Made by a program: the position numbers and the translations under genes. Positions 10,462-21,399 of a stretch of 64,000 nt of DNA are shown here, in pieces. How positions within the stretch are numbered: position 1 is the first letter of the stretch; the number at the start of each line of letters is the position of its first letter. The notes under the pieces are model-generated. The model had not been told where the DNA came from and made no database searches. It was given only the letters and a program-made list of their open reading frames with translations. Origin of the DNA: Chaenocephalus aceratus (taxonomy: Eukaryota > Chordata > Actinopteri > Perciformes > Channichthyidae); the NCBI GenBank assembly GCA_023974075.1, contig CM043790.1, positions 20,599,883 to 20,663,882 of the forward strand, in the 5' to 3' direction.

Positions 10462-12130
10462 TTGCTTGAACACTATCCAGAGGGGGTTTGCTTTCCAGGC
10501 TCTTTTTGCCTTGTTCCAGTAATATGCATCCTCCAGTCATGACATAGCAAGTGATTTATCATGTAAAGGTAAAGGTTTTACCTGGAGGTTATATCCATAT
10601 TGGACGATTTCCCACCTCGCATATTACGCCAGTGCCATATTTGCTATACAGGAGTGTAATTAACTTGCCTTTTTATTATCTCAAATCATTATCTTAGCCA
10701 ATATTTTGGTTGCCTGACACCAAGCATACCTAAACCGTAACTTAACACTACTAAAATCTGCCTCACCATGTATACCATGGTTGATAAGGTAATTGTTAGA
10801 AATGCAGTGATTCTTTGGATTTCATTTACATTCTGCCAAAAAATGTAAATCTCTAAATGACAATTAAATCAGAATGAAATGCAAGTATTCAAATAATTTA
10901 TTCGACATGAAATGCACTAAAGGGTCCTAGACCAGTGTAGAAACCGGGGCAGAGCAAAAAGCACTCACTGGTTGGATCTAGCCTCTGAGTCAGGGCCCCG
11001 CTTAATACCTCTTATTATTTGTATTTGACTGCTGTCTCATTCATAAAATCATGATCACTTTGTATCACTACACTAGAGGTCTATGGAGTGAAAAATCCAA
11101 GATGACATAGAGATTTCCCAGGCATCTGTTTCTCTTCCCTCTCTGTCAGCCATGTCACCACTTTGTGCCAAGGACTTCAACTCCTCCCATCACCAAAGGA
11201 ATTGGGCCTGAGAACTCAAAACAATCTCACCAAAGCTCACCCACATGGCCTGGGTCTTGCAAACAGTGGCATGCCTCAGTGACAGATGGAGCTTGCACAG
11301 GGAGATGTGCCCTGATTGGATGCACTACACAGGCCTGCTGCAAGCTATCTCACTAAGTGTGTTTGCCACAGTCCCCTAATGTGAATGAGGAGCGGAAAAT
11401 GTGTTCTGCTGGTTTATCTTTACTAATGGGTGTTTTTTTCAGAGGATACAGGTGGAAGGGAAACCTGTCACTCTGACTCAGATGAAATACATTCCGCTCC
11501 CTTTCAGCAATAGCCAACAGAGAGAAAGTGTCAGTGGTTGACACTATAGCAATGTCCACAGTACACTCACAAAGAAACTCAGCACTAGTGATCAAATATG
11601 AATCAAGATTGCTTACTGTATGGTCTATGTTTGCCTAATATGTTTTCAGAAACATATTTTCATGGTTTTCATTAGCTGGAAAATCAGGAAGATTGTGACC
11701 TTGCCATCATCTTGAACACAGTCAGGCCAAAGCCAATGACTATGACAATATCACCACAGTAGGCAATGTTCTCTAATGTTCATGTAAAAGTAGGACTGGT
11801 TATTCCATGATAAGTACCACTCAATGTAGTTTTTTTTTTTACTCTTTTCTTAGACAAGCCAAAAGCTATGACATTTGTATATCAGCATTACAGCTTAAAG
11901 CTCTTGAGATCCTTGCAAATGCACCGGATATTACCAACGTTGTTGTACAAATTGACACAAATATCCATTAAAAGCAGTTTGAACAAATCTAAACTGACTT
12001 AGTGCATATGTTCCACACACTTGAAAGATACATCCATGTATGATGTACTTCCTCCTGTGATGGCAGTATAGGGCAGGCTTCTGTTGCTGCACATTTAGTT
12101 CTCATCAGCGTAGGCTGTGCATAGTATGAA
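10462..12130. other. No recognisable feature
   Basis: About 1.7 kb of non-coding sequence. The short open frames near 11165-11356 and 11353-11595 overlap on opposite strands and match nothing I recognise. Confidence 0.5.
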
Positions 12131-12290
12131 TGATGAATGAAAACTTTATTACAGACTCAGGGTCCAGATAAAAGACAAGACATTACATAGATAAAGACAA
12201 GACATTACATAGATAAAAGACAAGACATTACATAGATAAAAGACAATACATTACATAGATAAAAGACAAGGCATTAGATATAATAAATTA
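12128..12290. repeat. 23-bp minisatellite in a retroposon-like tail
   Basis: About five copies of a 22-23 base unit, ATAAAAGACAAGACATTACA plus TAG, run from about 12164 to 12285. The preceding block with an ACTTTATTACAGACTC core resembles the minus-strand 3' tail of a fish retroposon, so the array may have grown from a tail repeat. Confidence 0.7.
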
Positions 12291-12969
12291 CATACATAGC
12301 ATAAAAAGAATTCATAGTTTAAGAATAATTTAAATCAGTGTCCTACAAAGAGACAACTGTAGTCAACATAGTGTTTCCTACATAGACAATTTTAATCTCT
12401 TCTGAACAAAGGCAGCTATTTAAAATTGGCATTAACCCAAATTGGTTAGGGGTCCAACTACCACATAAATATGTCATAATGTGTCTCCCACAGAGAGGTT
12501 CCTCTATCAAGCAGCCAACACATTTCCCCAACGTTACTCATGAGCAATCCCACTACTACTGATGTCCCCTGGATCCTAGCATCCATCTTATTGGTTTCTC
12601 ATGCTTCTCTTGTGTTTTTTTACGTGGCGCTGGGACCACCTAACAACATTATAAACTCTCCTATTTCTAATATTGCTATTTACAATGGGTTTACTGATTG
12701 CTTTGGACTTTTGAGGTGATCCAACACTTTAAAAAAAACTTTGTGAAATTGTAAAGAGGAAAACTCTATGCCATCCACAACACTTAGAACAGAGGTCTTG
12801 AGGAGGAGCTGAATCTTGGGACTCATGTCACTTCAACAGGTTATCTCCCAATACAATACCAAAACAAAATTAACCTTTGAATTCAAGGTCATTTTGAAGC
12901 AAAATATTCTAATAAGTAAACTGATTGTCTAAAATATGTTGGAGTATCTTCCGTCAGCAGAGAAGCATC

Positions 12970-13128
12970 TTAACCCTCCTGTGTTCGGGTCAAATATGAC
13001 CGATTTACTACTTTCATCAATCATAACTTTTTTGTTTTACATTCGATTGCATTAAAACAGGACCGGTCAAATTTGACCGCGAACACCAAAGTAAGGGGGG
13101 GGGGAAACAAACACAACAGGAGGGTTAA
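12970..13128. mobile_element. TTAA-flanked MITE with CCCTCCTGT ends
   Basis: TTAA at 12970-12973 and at 13125-13128 flank an insert beginning CCCTCCTGTGTTCG and ending CAACAGGAGGG. The interior holds the complementary pair GGTCAAATATGACC / GGTCAAATTTGACC. TTAA duplication and these ends indicate a piggyBac-type non-autonomous element of about 150 bp able to fold into a long hairpin. Confidence 0.8.
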
Positions 13129-13318
13129 GTACCTTCTCATTTGATTTGGTCATTTTCTATCATTTGTATATCAAAGACTCAGCCCTGGCTTTATGTTCAT
13201 GCTCATTCCCTGAAATGGATTAACATAAATTCACAATATCCTCATCATATATCACAGGAAAGCCAAATTGGCCTATTTTGTAGGTTTAATGTCCAAAAAT
13301 TATCAAGCAAACTAGATT

Positions 13319-13392
13319 AAGGCAAGGCAAGGCAAGTTTATTTATATAGCACCTTTCAACACAAGGCAATTCAAAGTGTTTTACAACAATGA
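13319..13392 (-). mobile_element. LINE 3' tail fragment
   Basis: GGCAAGGCAAGGCAAG followed by TTTATTTATATAGCAC and a CAAAGTGTTTTAC block is a very common fish LINE-type 3' end read on the minus strand. No coding part is attached. Confidence 0.6.
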
Positions 13393-13439
13393 AAGAAAAT
13401 GGCATTTAAAAACAGTCATTAAAAAGCAAAGATAATCAC

Positions 13440-13662
13440 CCTCGTTTCTTGTAGCCCTTGAAAGAGTTTTGGAGGTTGATGCCTCGGTGAACGTGAGTTG
13501 TTTGGCTTTCTTGTCCGCAGCAGCATAAAGCATTCTCGAATGTTTGAATGAATCAAAGTGGGTCGTCACCGTCGATTTTCTCTCAACACACAGTTGCACG
13601 GGGTGCAGAATAGTTTCCCCCCACTTTCGTGCAAGACATCGGGGTACTGCTTTGCCCGGTCT
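13440..13662 (-). pseudogene. BED-type zinc-finger relic (CGGBP1/hAT-like)
   Basis: On the minus strand the frame starting near 13645 reads ...YPDVLHESGGKLFCTPCN..., and after one frameshift near 13594 continues ...RKSTVTTHFDSFKHSRM.... Together these give a C-x2-C ... H-x5-H zinc finger of the BED type found at the N terminus of hAT transposases and the domesticated CGGBP1 family. The following ~40 residues are open, then the similarity ends. The frameshift and absence of a catalytic domain mark it as a relic. Assignment to a CGGBP1-like family is from motif memory. Confidence 0.5.
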
Positions 13663-13990
13663 TTAGAAATGTTCGTCGGTAAATGAGATGGATTAGATTT
13701 TTTCATCTTGGTGTTTTCTCTCTCGTGTGAGCTCCACACGTTCACTCAACGGTGTTGTTTACCTTCTGTGATGCACGAGCTGATGACGTTGCGTCGTCAT
13801 CATCACTACTTCACGTCAAGGCGAGTTAACTTTTTTTTTTCAACTTTGTGTGGAAAAATGCAGGGATTAGGCGCCCTTTTAATAAATATGCGCCCTTTTA
13901 AAAATCTGCGCCATTTTGCTGATTATGCGGTAAATTATGCGATCGCATAATCGCGTTTTTCTGGAGGGTCTAACTGAAGATAAAAGCATG
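13660..13990. mobile_element. Probable hAT-type end with 18-nt palindrome
   Basis: Next to the BED-finger relic lies sequence with repeated GCGCCCTTTTAAAAA-like blocks (13870-13915), then the perfect palindrome ATTATGCGATCGCATAAT at 13934-13951, then CGCGTTTTTCTGGAGGG. This layout resembles the end of a known class of fish DNA transposon. The exact terminus and its partner were not found. Confidence 0.4.
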
Positions 13991-14397
13991 GACAAGTTTT
14001 TCCAAATCCTGCTGTGACATTATTATTTTAATCCTAGATATATTCTTTAGCTGATAGTAGGCTGATTTAGAAACTGTTTTTAATGTGACTGTTGAAACTC
14101 AGGTTTTCCACGTCACGTGGATCATAAATATATTAGCAATTAAACAACATCTTCCATTTATTTTCACACAATACGTCTCCTTGCAGTATCAACACTAATT
14201 CGGCTGACTTTTATATTTGATCCAAATGGTAGATAGGCTATATTTACACCATAAGGGTGCACAGCTGATAGAAAGGGATTTTTTTGTAGTTTTTAAAGAT
14301 ATTATTTACTACCTTTCCAATTCCTCATGCAGTTGACTGTTACAGGTCTATACAGGTTCATGGTACAAAGCATAAGCTTCAAATCGAGAGACTGAAA
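13991..14397. other. No recognisable feature
   Basis: About 400 bases of AT-rich DNA between the hAT relic and the DIRS end; nothing recognised. Confidence 0.5.
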
Positions 14398-14460
14398 CTA
14401 TAGATTACTTACGTAACCCCAGTACTCAGAGTAACATGAAGTGAGATGTCTCACTATGGG
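14398..14460 (-). repeat. DIRS right inverted terminal repeat end
   Basis: CTATAGATTACTTACGTAAC and the following bases up to the GAGATGTCTCACTATGGG block are repeated as an inverted copy at about 14617-14676 and as a direct copy at 63934-64000. This is the outermost part of the element's right terminal repeat. Confidence 0.8.
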
Positions 14461-14616
14461 ATGCGCCTCAACGCGTATGCAAACAGAAGCATCAATCTCA
14501 TTACGCCAATCCTGATTGGCTGGTGATCATGACGTCTACGTCAGGGAATCCACCCACCCTTTAGCGTCATTCAAAATAAGCACCTCTTCTCGCTTCACCT
14601 TAGCAAGAAGGGCCGT

Positions 14617-14735
14617 CCGGTGAGACATCTCATTTCATGTTACTCTGAGTCCTGGGGTTACGTAAGTAACCTATAGTTCTCATTCATAACACTCCGTTCG
14701 ATGTCTCACTAAGGGATATTGAAACTCCCATATTG
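14617..14735 (-). repeat. DIRS internal complementary region
   Basis: On the minus strand the second half (14676 down to about 14620) is the reverse complement of the right end at 14398-14450. The first half (about 14735-14677, with TGTCTCACTAAGGGATAT on the plus strand) looks like the complement of the missing left end. A region complementary to both ends joined together is the DIRS template for circle-junction synthesis. Confidence 0.7.
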
Positions 14736-14776
14736 CTAGACATGCTTATCTCGAAAATCACGAAAACAACCAGAAC

Positions 14777-15640
14777 TTAACAGGTAGAACCCTGTCTCAA
14801 CACGGGGCCCAGCACTGCGCAGGCCACACTTGGAGCAGAGACATCTAGCCTGTAACAGCGGACAAAAGTGAGCGGCGAGGACCAGCTCGCTGCTGCACAA
14901 ATGTCTTGGATGGAAACAACCTTGAACAAAGCCCAGGATGTAGCCAGTCCACGAGTAGAATGAGCACGCAGGCCCGTTGGTGCCTGCAAACCCTGACTCG
15001 TATAAGCCAGAGCAATCGCTTCCACAATCCAGTGGGAGAGCCGTTGCCTGGTAACGGGCTTGCCCTTATGAGGGTTAGCCCAGGATACAAAGAGTTGGTC
15101 ATTGCATCGAAACTCTTTTGACATGTCCATATAGGTGCGTAAAGCACGGACTGGGCACAGCACATTTGGCCGCTGTTCCTCAGAGGAACACAGTGGCGGA
15201 GGAAATGCCTCAATGTCAATGGGGGTACATGAGCCAACCACCTTAGGTACAAAGGCAGGGTTGGGCTTCAGCAACACTCTCGTTTGCCCCGGGGCAAACT
15301 GAGTGCATGAAGGATGTACAGAGAGCGCATGCATGTCACTGACTCGCTTGGCAGATGCCTGAGCCAGTAACAGCACTGTCTTCAGTGACAGGTGTTTCAT
15401 GTCAGCTTCTTCCAGGGGTTCAAATGGAGTTCGAGTGAGCCCATCTAAAACCACTGCCAAGTCCCATAAGGGCACCAGTGACCTGGAAACAGGGAGGAGC
15501 CTGCAAGCCTCTTTCATAAAACGGCAGACCAAGGGATGTTGGCTAGCCGTCTTCCCCTCAAAGCCCACATATATGGCATGTCAGTCATAGAGGGACCTGG
15601 TGGAGGAAGCTCTTGCACTCTGAATAGTGTTTATCACCTT
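14777..15640 (-). pseudogene. DIRS tyrosine recombinase
   Basis: From codon GTG at 15568 the frame runs 263 residues to the stop at 14777. It shows the tyrosine-recombinase catalytic set: Arg75 (AKRVSDMHAL), His203 and Arg206 (AHSTRGLA) and Tyr239 (VRCYRLD). Upstream in the same frame is the typical N-terminal arm (QSARASSTRSLYD), separated by a single in-frame TGA at 15581-15583. The true protein therefore probably starts upstream, overlapping the RNase H frame. The enzyme would insert the circular DIRS DNA by strand exchange. Except for the TGA the domain is intact, so decay is recent. A role for TGA readthrough cannot be excluded but is not needed. Confidence 0.85.
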
Positions 15641-15660
15641 CTGAGGGAGTCCCACTGTAT

Positions 15661-16551
15661 TCAGGTTATACCACTCACGGGCCAGGCCCATAGTGCCAAG
15701 CGCTCTGGGTGTGGGTGAAAAATCGTCCCCCCCGCCTGAGACAGTATGTCCCTGCGTAGCGGGAGCTGCCACGGCTGCCCGCACAGCAGCCGTGGCAGAT
15801 ATATCTCCGCCAGCCAGTACATTGCAGGCCAGTGTGGAGCTATTAGGATCAGTGTGTGGCGTTGTTCTCTCACTCTGGCCAGAGTTGGGGGTATCAGAGC
15901 CAGGGATGGGAACGCGTACAGAAGGACCGGAGGCCAAGCGTGCGCGAGCGCGTCCACGCCTAACGGTGCGTTTAAATCGTGCATTGAAAAGAACAGCTGA
16001 CATTGAGCGTTTTCTTTTGATGTGAACAGATCCACCGCGGCCCGGCCGTAACGCACCCACAGCTGACTCACAATCATTGGATGTAGAGTCCAGTCTGCAT
16101 ATAGTGGTGCACCTCTGGACAGCAGATCCGCCCCGAGGTTCATCACTCCTGGTACGTGCGTCGCTCTCAGAGAGAGGAGACGTCCGCAGCTCCATAAGAT
16201 CAGTTTGCGTGCCAGCATGTGTAACTGGAGAGAACGCAAACCCCCTTGGCGGTTTATATACGATATTGTGGTCGTGTTGTCTGCCCTCACAAGGACATGA
16301 TGTTCTCTGAGAAAAGGCAGAAAGCGTTTCAGGGTGAGGAACACCGCTAAAAGCTCCAGATAATTTATGTGTGACCGTTGGAGGTCTCTGCTCCAGAGAC
16401 CCCTCACAGGTCGACCTTCGTATATACCCCCCCAGCCCGTCAGACATGCGTCTGTGGTGACCACCTTCCGCGATAGGACAGCACCCATAGGCACGCCCCG
16501 TACTAGAAAAGTCGGGTGCAGCCAGTGGCGCAGTGCCATTATGCATTTCAT
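15661..16551 (-). pseudogene. DIRS RNase H region (3' end of RT-RH ORF)
   Basis: 296 residues of the RT-RNase H polyprotein C terminus. RNase H catalytic acids are all visible: Asp34 (TTDACLTGWGG), Glu66 (NYLELLAV), Asp91 (VRADNTTT) and Asp142 (NLGADLLSR). RNase H removes RNA from the RNA:DNA hybrid. The frame is open to its upstream limit at 16551, where a hAT-like element begins at 16554, so the reverse-transcriptase palm was separated by that insertion or deleted. The 3' part overlaps the recombinase N-terminal arm in another frame, the normal DIRS arrangement. Confidence 0.85.
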
Positions 16552-16553
16552 AG

Positions 16554-16800
16554 CAGAGGTGGGACCAAGTCATTGTTTTGCAAGTCCGAGTCAAGTCTCA
16601 AGTCTTTGCGCTCAAGTCCGAGTCAAGTCTCAAGTCTTTGCGCTCAAGTCCGAGTCAAGTCTCAAGTCAGGTTGGGCAAGTTCAAGTCAAGTCCAAGTCC
16701 TAAACTTTGACAAAACGAGTCTTCAACAAGTCATTATGTGTTTTTCACCAAATGTAATGACATCGATCAACAGAATAATACTTAATAATCAAATTGCTCT
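16554..16800. mobile_element. hAT-like end (CAGAGGTGGG) with 32-bp repeats
   Basis: Begins CAGAGGTGGGACC, a hAT-type terminus, directly after TTTCATAG (16546-16553). Inside are three copies of a 32-bp unit with AAGTCCGAGTCAAGTCTCAA starting at 16582, 16614 and 16646, typical subterminal repeats. No closing CCACCTCTG terminus with a TTTCATAG duplicate was found downstream, so the right end is unassigned. Confidence 0.6.
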
Positions 16801-17078
16801 TTATTAGTCACATTAATAATTTAATAATCCATTTTCTCTCTGCTGGTAAAGTAACGTGTTTTTTTTCTAATTTAAGAGGGATCAGTAAGGTAAGGCTACA
16901 GTGACGGTTTGATTCAGAAGGAGTTTAATGTATAAGATCCCTGATGTTGAGGTGACCAGAATGTTTATTTCCACTATGTACAACATGTTGTAAGGGACCC
17001 ACAATCTATCTTTATGCAAGGGATAATGTGCAGCGAGCACATGGGGAAAATAACACCTGCATCTAGATCCCTCTGTAG

Positions 17079-19215
17079 CAGTGGCGGTTCTAGAACATTT
17101 TACATGGGGTGGCAAAGGGGGGGCAAGAGGTCATGCCAGGGTGGCATGGGAGGGCGGACAGTACGTGATATTTTACACTGTATATAACCTATTTATTGTT
17201 AATTCATGCCCTAACCCTAAGTGTTCTTAATGCACAAGAGAAACAAGGTGTTCAGACAAACAATCGGGTGCCCTTTGAGTCCCCCAAGCTTACTTCAATA
17301 ATTTTAAATGAAAAGAAACTACAAAATGTATTTTAAAGCAATTAATTAATTAATGGAACAGGTTGTTTTGCATTACAAAAAATGTGTTGTCTTAGTATTA
17401 GACAGACATATTTGCATGTGCTCACTAAGCATTATTACATATTATTTTAATATTAAACAAATCAAAATGGCCAATTATTCCAAAATGTTGCTGCTAATAT
17501 AATCATATGCTTGTCAACTTTAACTGATCAAAAATAAATTCTGAAAAAATACTTGAATTATCTATGAAATTGCAATATTGACACACGTCCCTCAGTTTGT
17601 TTCAAACCTGTCACGCCATACCATTTACCCTCCTATTAAAATAATGGATCAGTCCATGTGTGATCTGCATTGAGAGAATGACATCACAAAAGTGTCAGTT
17701 TCTTCTATTACCTATATTTCAGTTTTTGTATTTTCATATTAAGATTGACAAGCTCAACATTTCAACTCTGTTATATGAATTAATAATAGTAAATAATTGT
17801 TTATTACAAAATAAACAATAGTTTTGCAAAATATTACAATTTTGTAATGTCCTTGACTTCCATGTGGTGCCATATCTTAGCTAAACAAGGTCTCATGCCT
17901 ACTTTTTGTCAAAAACTTCAACCCTGTTAAATGTTTTCAAGTAAATTCCTAGTAATTATTTATTTTTGTGCCTGAGGTGGGAACATGTAAGTAGTCCACT
18001 ACCAGATGTTATGACCAAACATTTTGGTTTCATTTTTCAAAGATATAAAGACCCAAAAGGCACCCGATTCAGAGAATACTCTAATTCTGCATACTGTAAG
18101 TACTTAGTTATACTTAAGTACACAAATGACATGACCCATCTCTTCAGAGAGCTAAAGGTGACCTGTGCAGCAACACATTTCAATCAATAATTGTCAATAC
18201 TAAGAGCTGCTAGATTGAGCTGCTGTAATGTAATATGTAAGGAGAATAAGAACATACCATGTAGTCCAGCTGGAGTTTCATCTGCCTCCTGATCCCTGCC
18301 TCTGTCCCTCTTTCTGATACTTCATCTTTATTCCTCACATATATTTCTTCTTCTTCACTAATATCTTCATCTCCTCCTCTTCCTCCTGCTCTGACCCTCC
18401 TGGTCTCTTCATCTCCTCCTCTTCAGTGAACTCTCTTTTCCTTTTCCTCTTTCTGTTCGTCCTGATCTCTTCTCAGATATGTCTTTTTGTTGTTGTTGAA
18501 TCATTCCTATACTCTGGCCTGCAAGAGTCTACTTGTGAAAAGCACTGGTACAAATGCTTGTATAACTTTACACGTTAGGGCCATGTAGCCTAGCTAATAA
18601 GTAGCATATCATCAGAAAGTATTTATCAAACGCACACAGGCAGCTGTGTTTAGATCCAGTTTTTACGGTAAAGGATGTATCCTGGTTTCATTGATCTGGC
18701 CTCATTGCTGTGATGTGTAGTTTACGTGGATTTAATAGTAGGCTAACGCATAGTTTAGCAAAGTGATCGATCTCCCAGCTAACGCTGTCTGCGTAGTATT
18801 TTGTAACGTAACGCCCCAAACAGCGCCCGTCTGATAAACGCTATCGATTCAAACGGCAGCGTTTTATTAATATTTAGTTTCAAGCTCTCGTCCTTAGTAA
18901 AAACAAAACTAGTGGAAGGGGAAATGCTCCCAGGGGAAGCTGATCCATAGGTGCTGGGACAGCTCGCTCCCTTTTTGCAGCTCTGTGAGCCGCGGTCTGT
19001 GTGAACGCTGCTCCACAGTTTAATGCAGGGCCGTAGCTGCGTTTTTAACGGGCCTAAAATGATATTTAAAATGATTCACTTTTAACTAATGTAAAGCTTG
19101 TTTCGTTGCTTGAGAATCTTGTGGAAATAGTGTAGGTTTGTTTTAGTACAGTTTTAGGGAAACACAAATTAGGGGGGCAGCTGGGGGGGCAAGGTTCTAC
19201 AGTGGGGGGGCAGCT
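17079..19215. mobile_element. Partial DNA transposon with CAGTGGCGG end
   Basis: Starts CAGTGGCGGTTCTAGAAC, a hAT-like terminus, followed by GGGGTGGCAAAGGGGGGGC. G-rich blocks of the same style recur at 19171-19213 (GGGGGGCAGCTGGGGGGGC, GTTCTACAGTGGGGGGGC), suggesting both sides belong to one family. Between them is about 2 kb of AT-rich sequence without a transposase. The reverse-complement terminus CCGCCACTG is not seen, so the extent is a guess. Confidence 0.35.
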
Positions 19216-19399
19216 GCTTATTTTTTCGGTTTTCGCTAATTTCTTGACTTTTCCCGACGCACTTGCATTTAAATCTGTCTCCCCATCCCTCTGTGCAGCT
19301 GGCCTGTACCACTACACCTGCTGTGCCCCCCACCCTTCTTTCACACAATGGTATGATCCTAGTGTGTCCTCGCATATGATTGGCCGCATGGTGGCCCAG

Positions 19400-19882
19400 C
19401 TAAATAAAGTCCCGCCCCTGCCTGCAAGGATTCTCAGCAAGAGTAGGAGCTGAGGGGATGACATCTTCGTGCTCATCCGAGTCGGATAAGAGGAACTCAG
19501 AGGCGTCCTCTTCATCCTCCATATAATCCAGCTGTAGGACATCCTCCGCGGGTGGAACCACGGTGAGGTCCAGCTGGGAGCCCCAGCTTGACACAGCGCG
19601 GGGCTCCGATTGCGCGGCTACCGCCGTTGTTGAGCCCCAGCCTGACACAGCGCGGGGCTCAATCTCCGCGGCGGTCGACACCATGTCACGATTGCCGGCC
19701 GGCGAATCAACGGACATGAAGGGGTCCTGTCCCGATAGGCTAGCTTGGCGCGCTAGCCGTCGGCGGAGGCTCTTGATGGTGAAGCGGGCACAATGCCCGC
19801 ACGAACCGGGGGTATCGATAGCTTCCTGGGCGTGTTCCAGCCCAAGGCAGGACGAGCAGACCTGGTGTGAGTCCCTGCTCAC
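19400..19882 (-). pseudogene. DIRS gag-like N-terminal fragment
   Basis: 160 residues beginning MSRDSHQVCSSCLGLEHAQ. The C-x2-C-LG-x2-H pattern, followed by CGHC and then an Arg-rich helix (SLRRRLARQ), matches the N-terminal zinc-binding region of DIRS Gag, and the same pattern (VCESCLGSEHA) occurs in the DIRS element at 56.7 kb. Two GWGS-containing repeats and an acidic stretch (DYMEDEEDASEF) follow. The N-terminal start is abutted by L2 sequence from about 19890 and the C terminus is lost. It is on the same strand as the DIRS half at 14.4-16.55 kb and may be the same copy, split by insertions. Confidence 0.6.
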
Positions 19883-20029
19883 CTACACTCCCAGCTGCAT
19901 GAAATACCTGGAGCAGATCCCACTCCCCTCCGCCTCCCAACACATATAACAAGCCATTTCTCCCCACCATCAAGCCCCCCTCCTCTGCTCCACTGCCCCC
20001 CCTCTCGTGCCCACCCCCGCGCTGCTAAC

Positions 20030-20770
20030 TTGGCCAATCTCATACCTCTCCAGCCTGCCACCACCCCTCCAACCCCCCACTTGACCAATTTTGCCCTCCT
20101 CACTATCCGGTCACTTATCAATAAAGCCCACATCCTCCACAAAATAATTCTGGACAAATCCATCGACTTCCTTCTGTTCACTGAAACCTGGCAACAACCC
20201 AATGACTTCTTCTCCCTCAATCAAATATACCCCCCTGGTTTTAATTAAATCACTAAAACCCCGCCCCTCACCCTGTGGTGGTGGGCTGGCTGTCATCTAC
20301 AACCAGAACATCTGAACTACATGTACTCATCCTCCCCTCAGTACCATCCTTCAAATTCCTCGCCTTCTAAGCCCCTCCCTCACTGACAGTTATCCTCATT
20401 TACCGCCCCCCCCCCCCCCACACCCCTCCTTCCTCTCTGATCTCACTTAACTCCTCACCATTGCTTCATCCCTCTCCCCACGTCTGTTACTCCTCGGCGA
20501 CCTCAACGCACATGGACTCCCCCACCTGCAAACTCGCTTCTGAATTCTCCTCCCTTCTGGACAATTTCTCATTTACCCAATATGTCACCTTCAGCACCCA
20601 TGATAAAGGACACATCCTTGACCTTGTCTGCTCCACCAACCTCCCAGTACTCGACCTCCACCCCTGCCCCTTTCCCCTCTCTGACCACAAACTCATACAG
20701 TTCACCATCGCCTCCCCTGTCCGCCACCCCCCCCCCCCCCCCCCCATCCAGGAACATCACCTTCCGTAAT
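20030..20770 (+). pseudogene. L2 LINE endonuclease domain
   Basis: Fragments of an APE-type endonuclease in shifting frames. Near 20100 the frame reads LTIRSLINKAHIL, then FTETWQQPNDF (catalytic Glu of the TETW motif), and near 20685 PLSDHKLIQF, the Ser-Asp-His motif of the active site. The domain nicks target DNA to prime reverse transcription. A TAA near 20246 and a poly-C run at about 20406-20420 break it. Only parts of the ~230-residue domain can be read in one frame. Confidence 0.75.
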
Positions 20771-21399
20771 TTATGCTCTGTCGATCCCCAGCACCTCTCC
20801 GACCTGCTATATCCTCTTCTCTCCCCCTGGACTCGAACCTCAGCTCACCCGATGAACAACTCAACCACCTTAATTCCACCCTACTCGCCTCCCTCAACAG
20901 CCTGGCCCCCCTCAAAAGGAAAAATGTCACTTTTAAAACCTCCTCACAATGGTTCACCCCTGCACTCCGTAAACTGAATCAAACTGGCCGCCAGCTTGAA
21001 CGCCTAACCATGAAATCATCCCTCACAGTTCACCATGAATCCTACAAACTCCATCTCACTATACAGAGACGCCCTCACTGCCGCAAAAACTGCTTACCTC
21101 TCCACCATCTTTACCGACCCCTCCCATAACCCAGGACCCTCTTCTCCAACGTCAACAAGCTCCTCAAACCCTGTGCTGACACCCTCCCTTCCTCCACTTC
21201 CACTTTATGCAGTTCATTCCTCCAGTTTTTCTCTGACACAATCACTGCCATTAATCTCTCCCTATCCACTGCATCTGACACACATACATCTCTCCCAACA
21301 TCCACTGCCACAAGTTCTCCCCCCATCTCCCTGGACCTCCCGAGCCCTCCTCCCCACGGCCGCCTCTCCCAGTTCACTCTGGTTACCCCCTCTGAAATA

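Larger units (their letters stand above)
14398..16553 (-). mobile_element. DIRS retrotransposon, 3' half
   Basis: Reading on the minus strand: RNase H region, overlapping tyrosine recombinase, internal complementary region, then the right inverted terminal repeat ending at 14398 (CTATAG). DIRS elements use a tyrosine recombinase instead of an integrase, and make no target duplication. The 5' side is cut at 16553 by an inserted hAT-like end. A gag piece on the same strand at 19400-19882 may be the displaced 5' part. The reverse-transcriptase palm is not visible. Confidence 0.85.

Noticed and set aside
10336..10542. Open frame through the 3' LTR
   Set aside because: It lies over the LTR end and flank; the same peptide appears at the 5' LTR (6953) because the LTRs are identical, not because it is a gene.
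15581..16594. 337-codon frame antisense-phase over the DIRS RNase H
   Set aside because: Most of it is an out-of-frame shadow of the RNase H ORF; only its last ~20 residues are real, as the recombinase N-terminal arm.
16582..16677. Regularly spaced 32-bp repeats considered as a CRISPR-like array
   Set aside because: Units are contiguous with no spacers, the sequence is eukaryotic and sits next to a hAT terminus.
19202..19453. 83-codon plus-strand frame near the DIRS gag piece
   Set aside because: Overlaps the antisense gag and a G-rich transposon end; no recognisable domain.
20461..20977. Ser/Pro-rich overlapping frames
   Set aside because: They are pieces or shadows of the frameshifted L2 endonuclease region, not separate genes.
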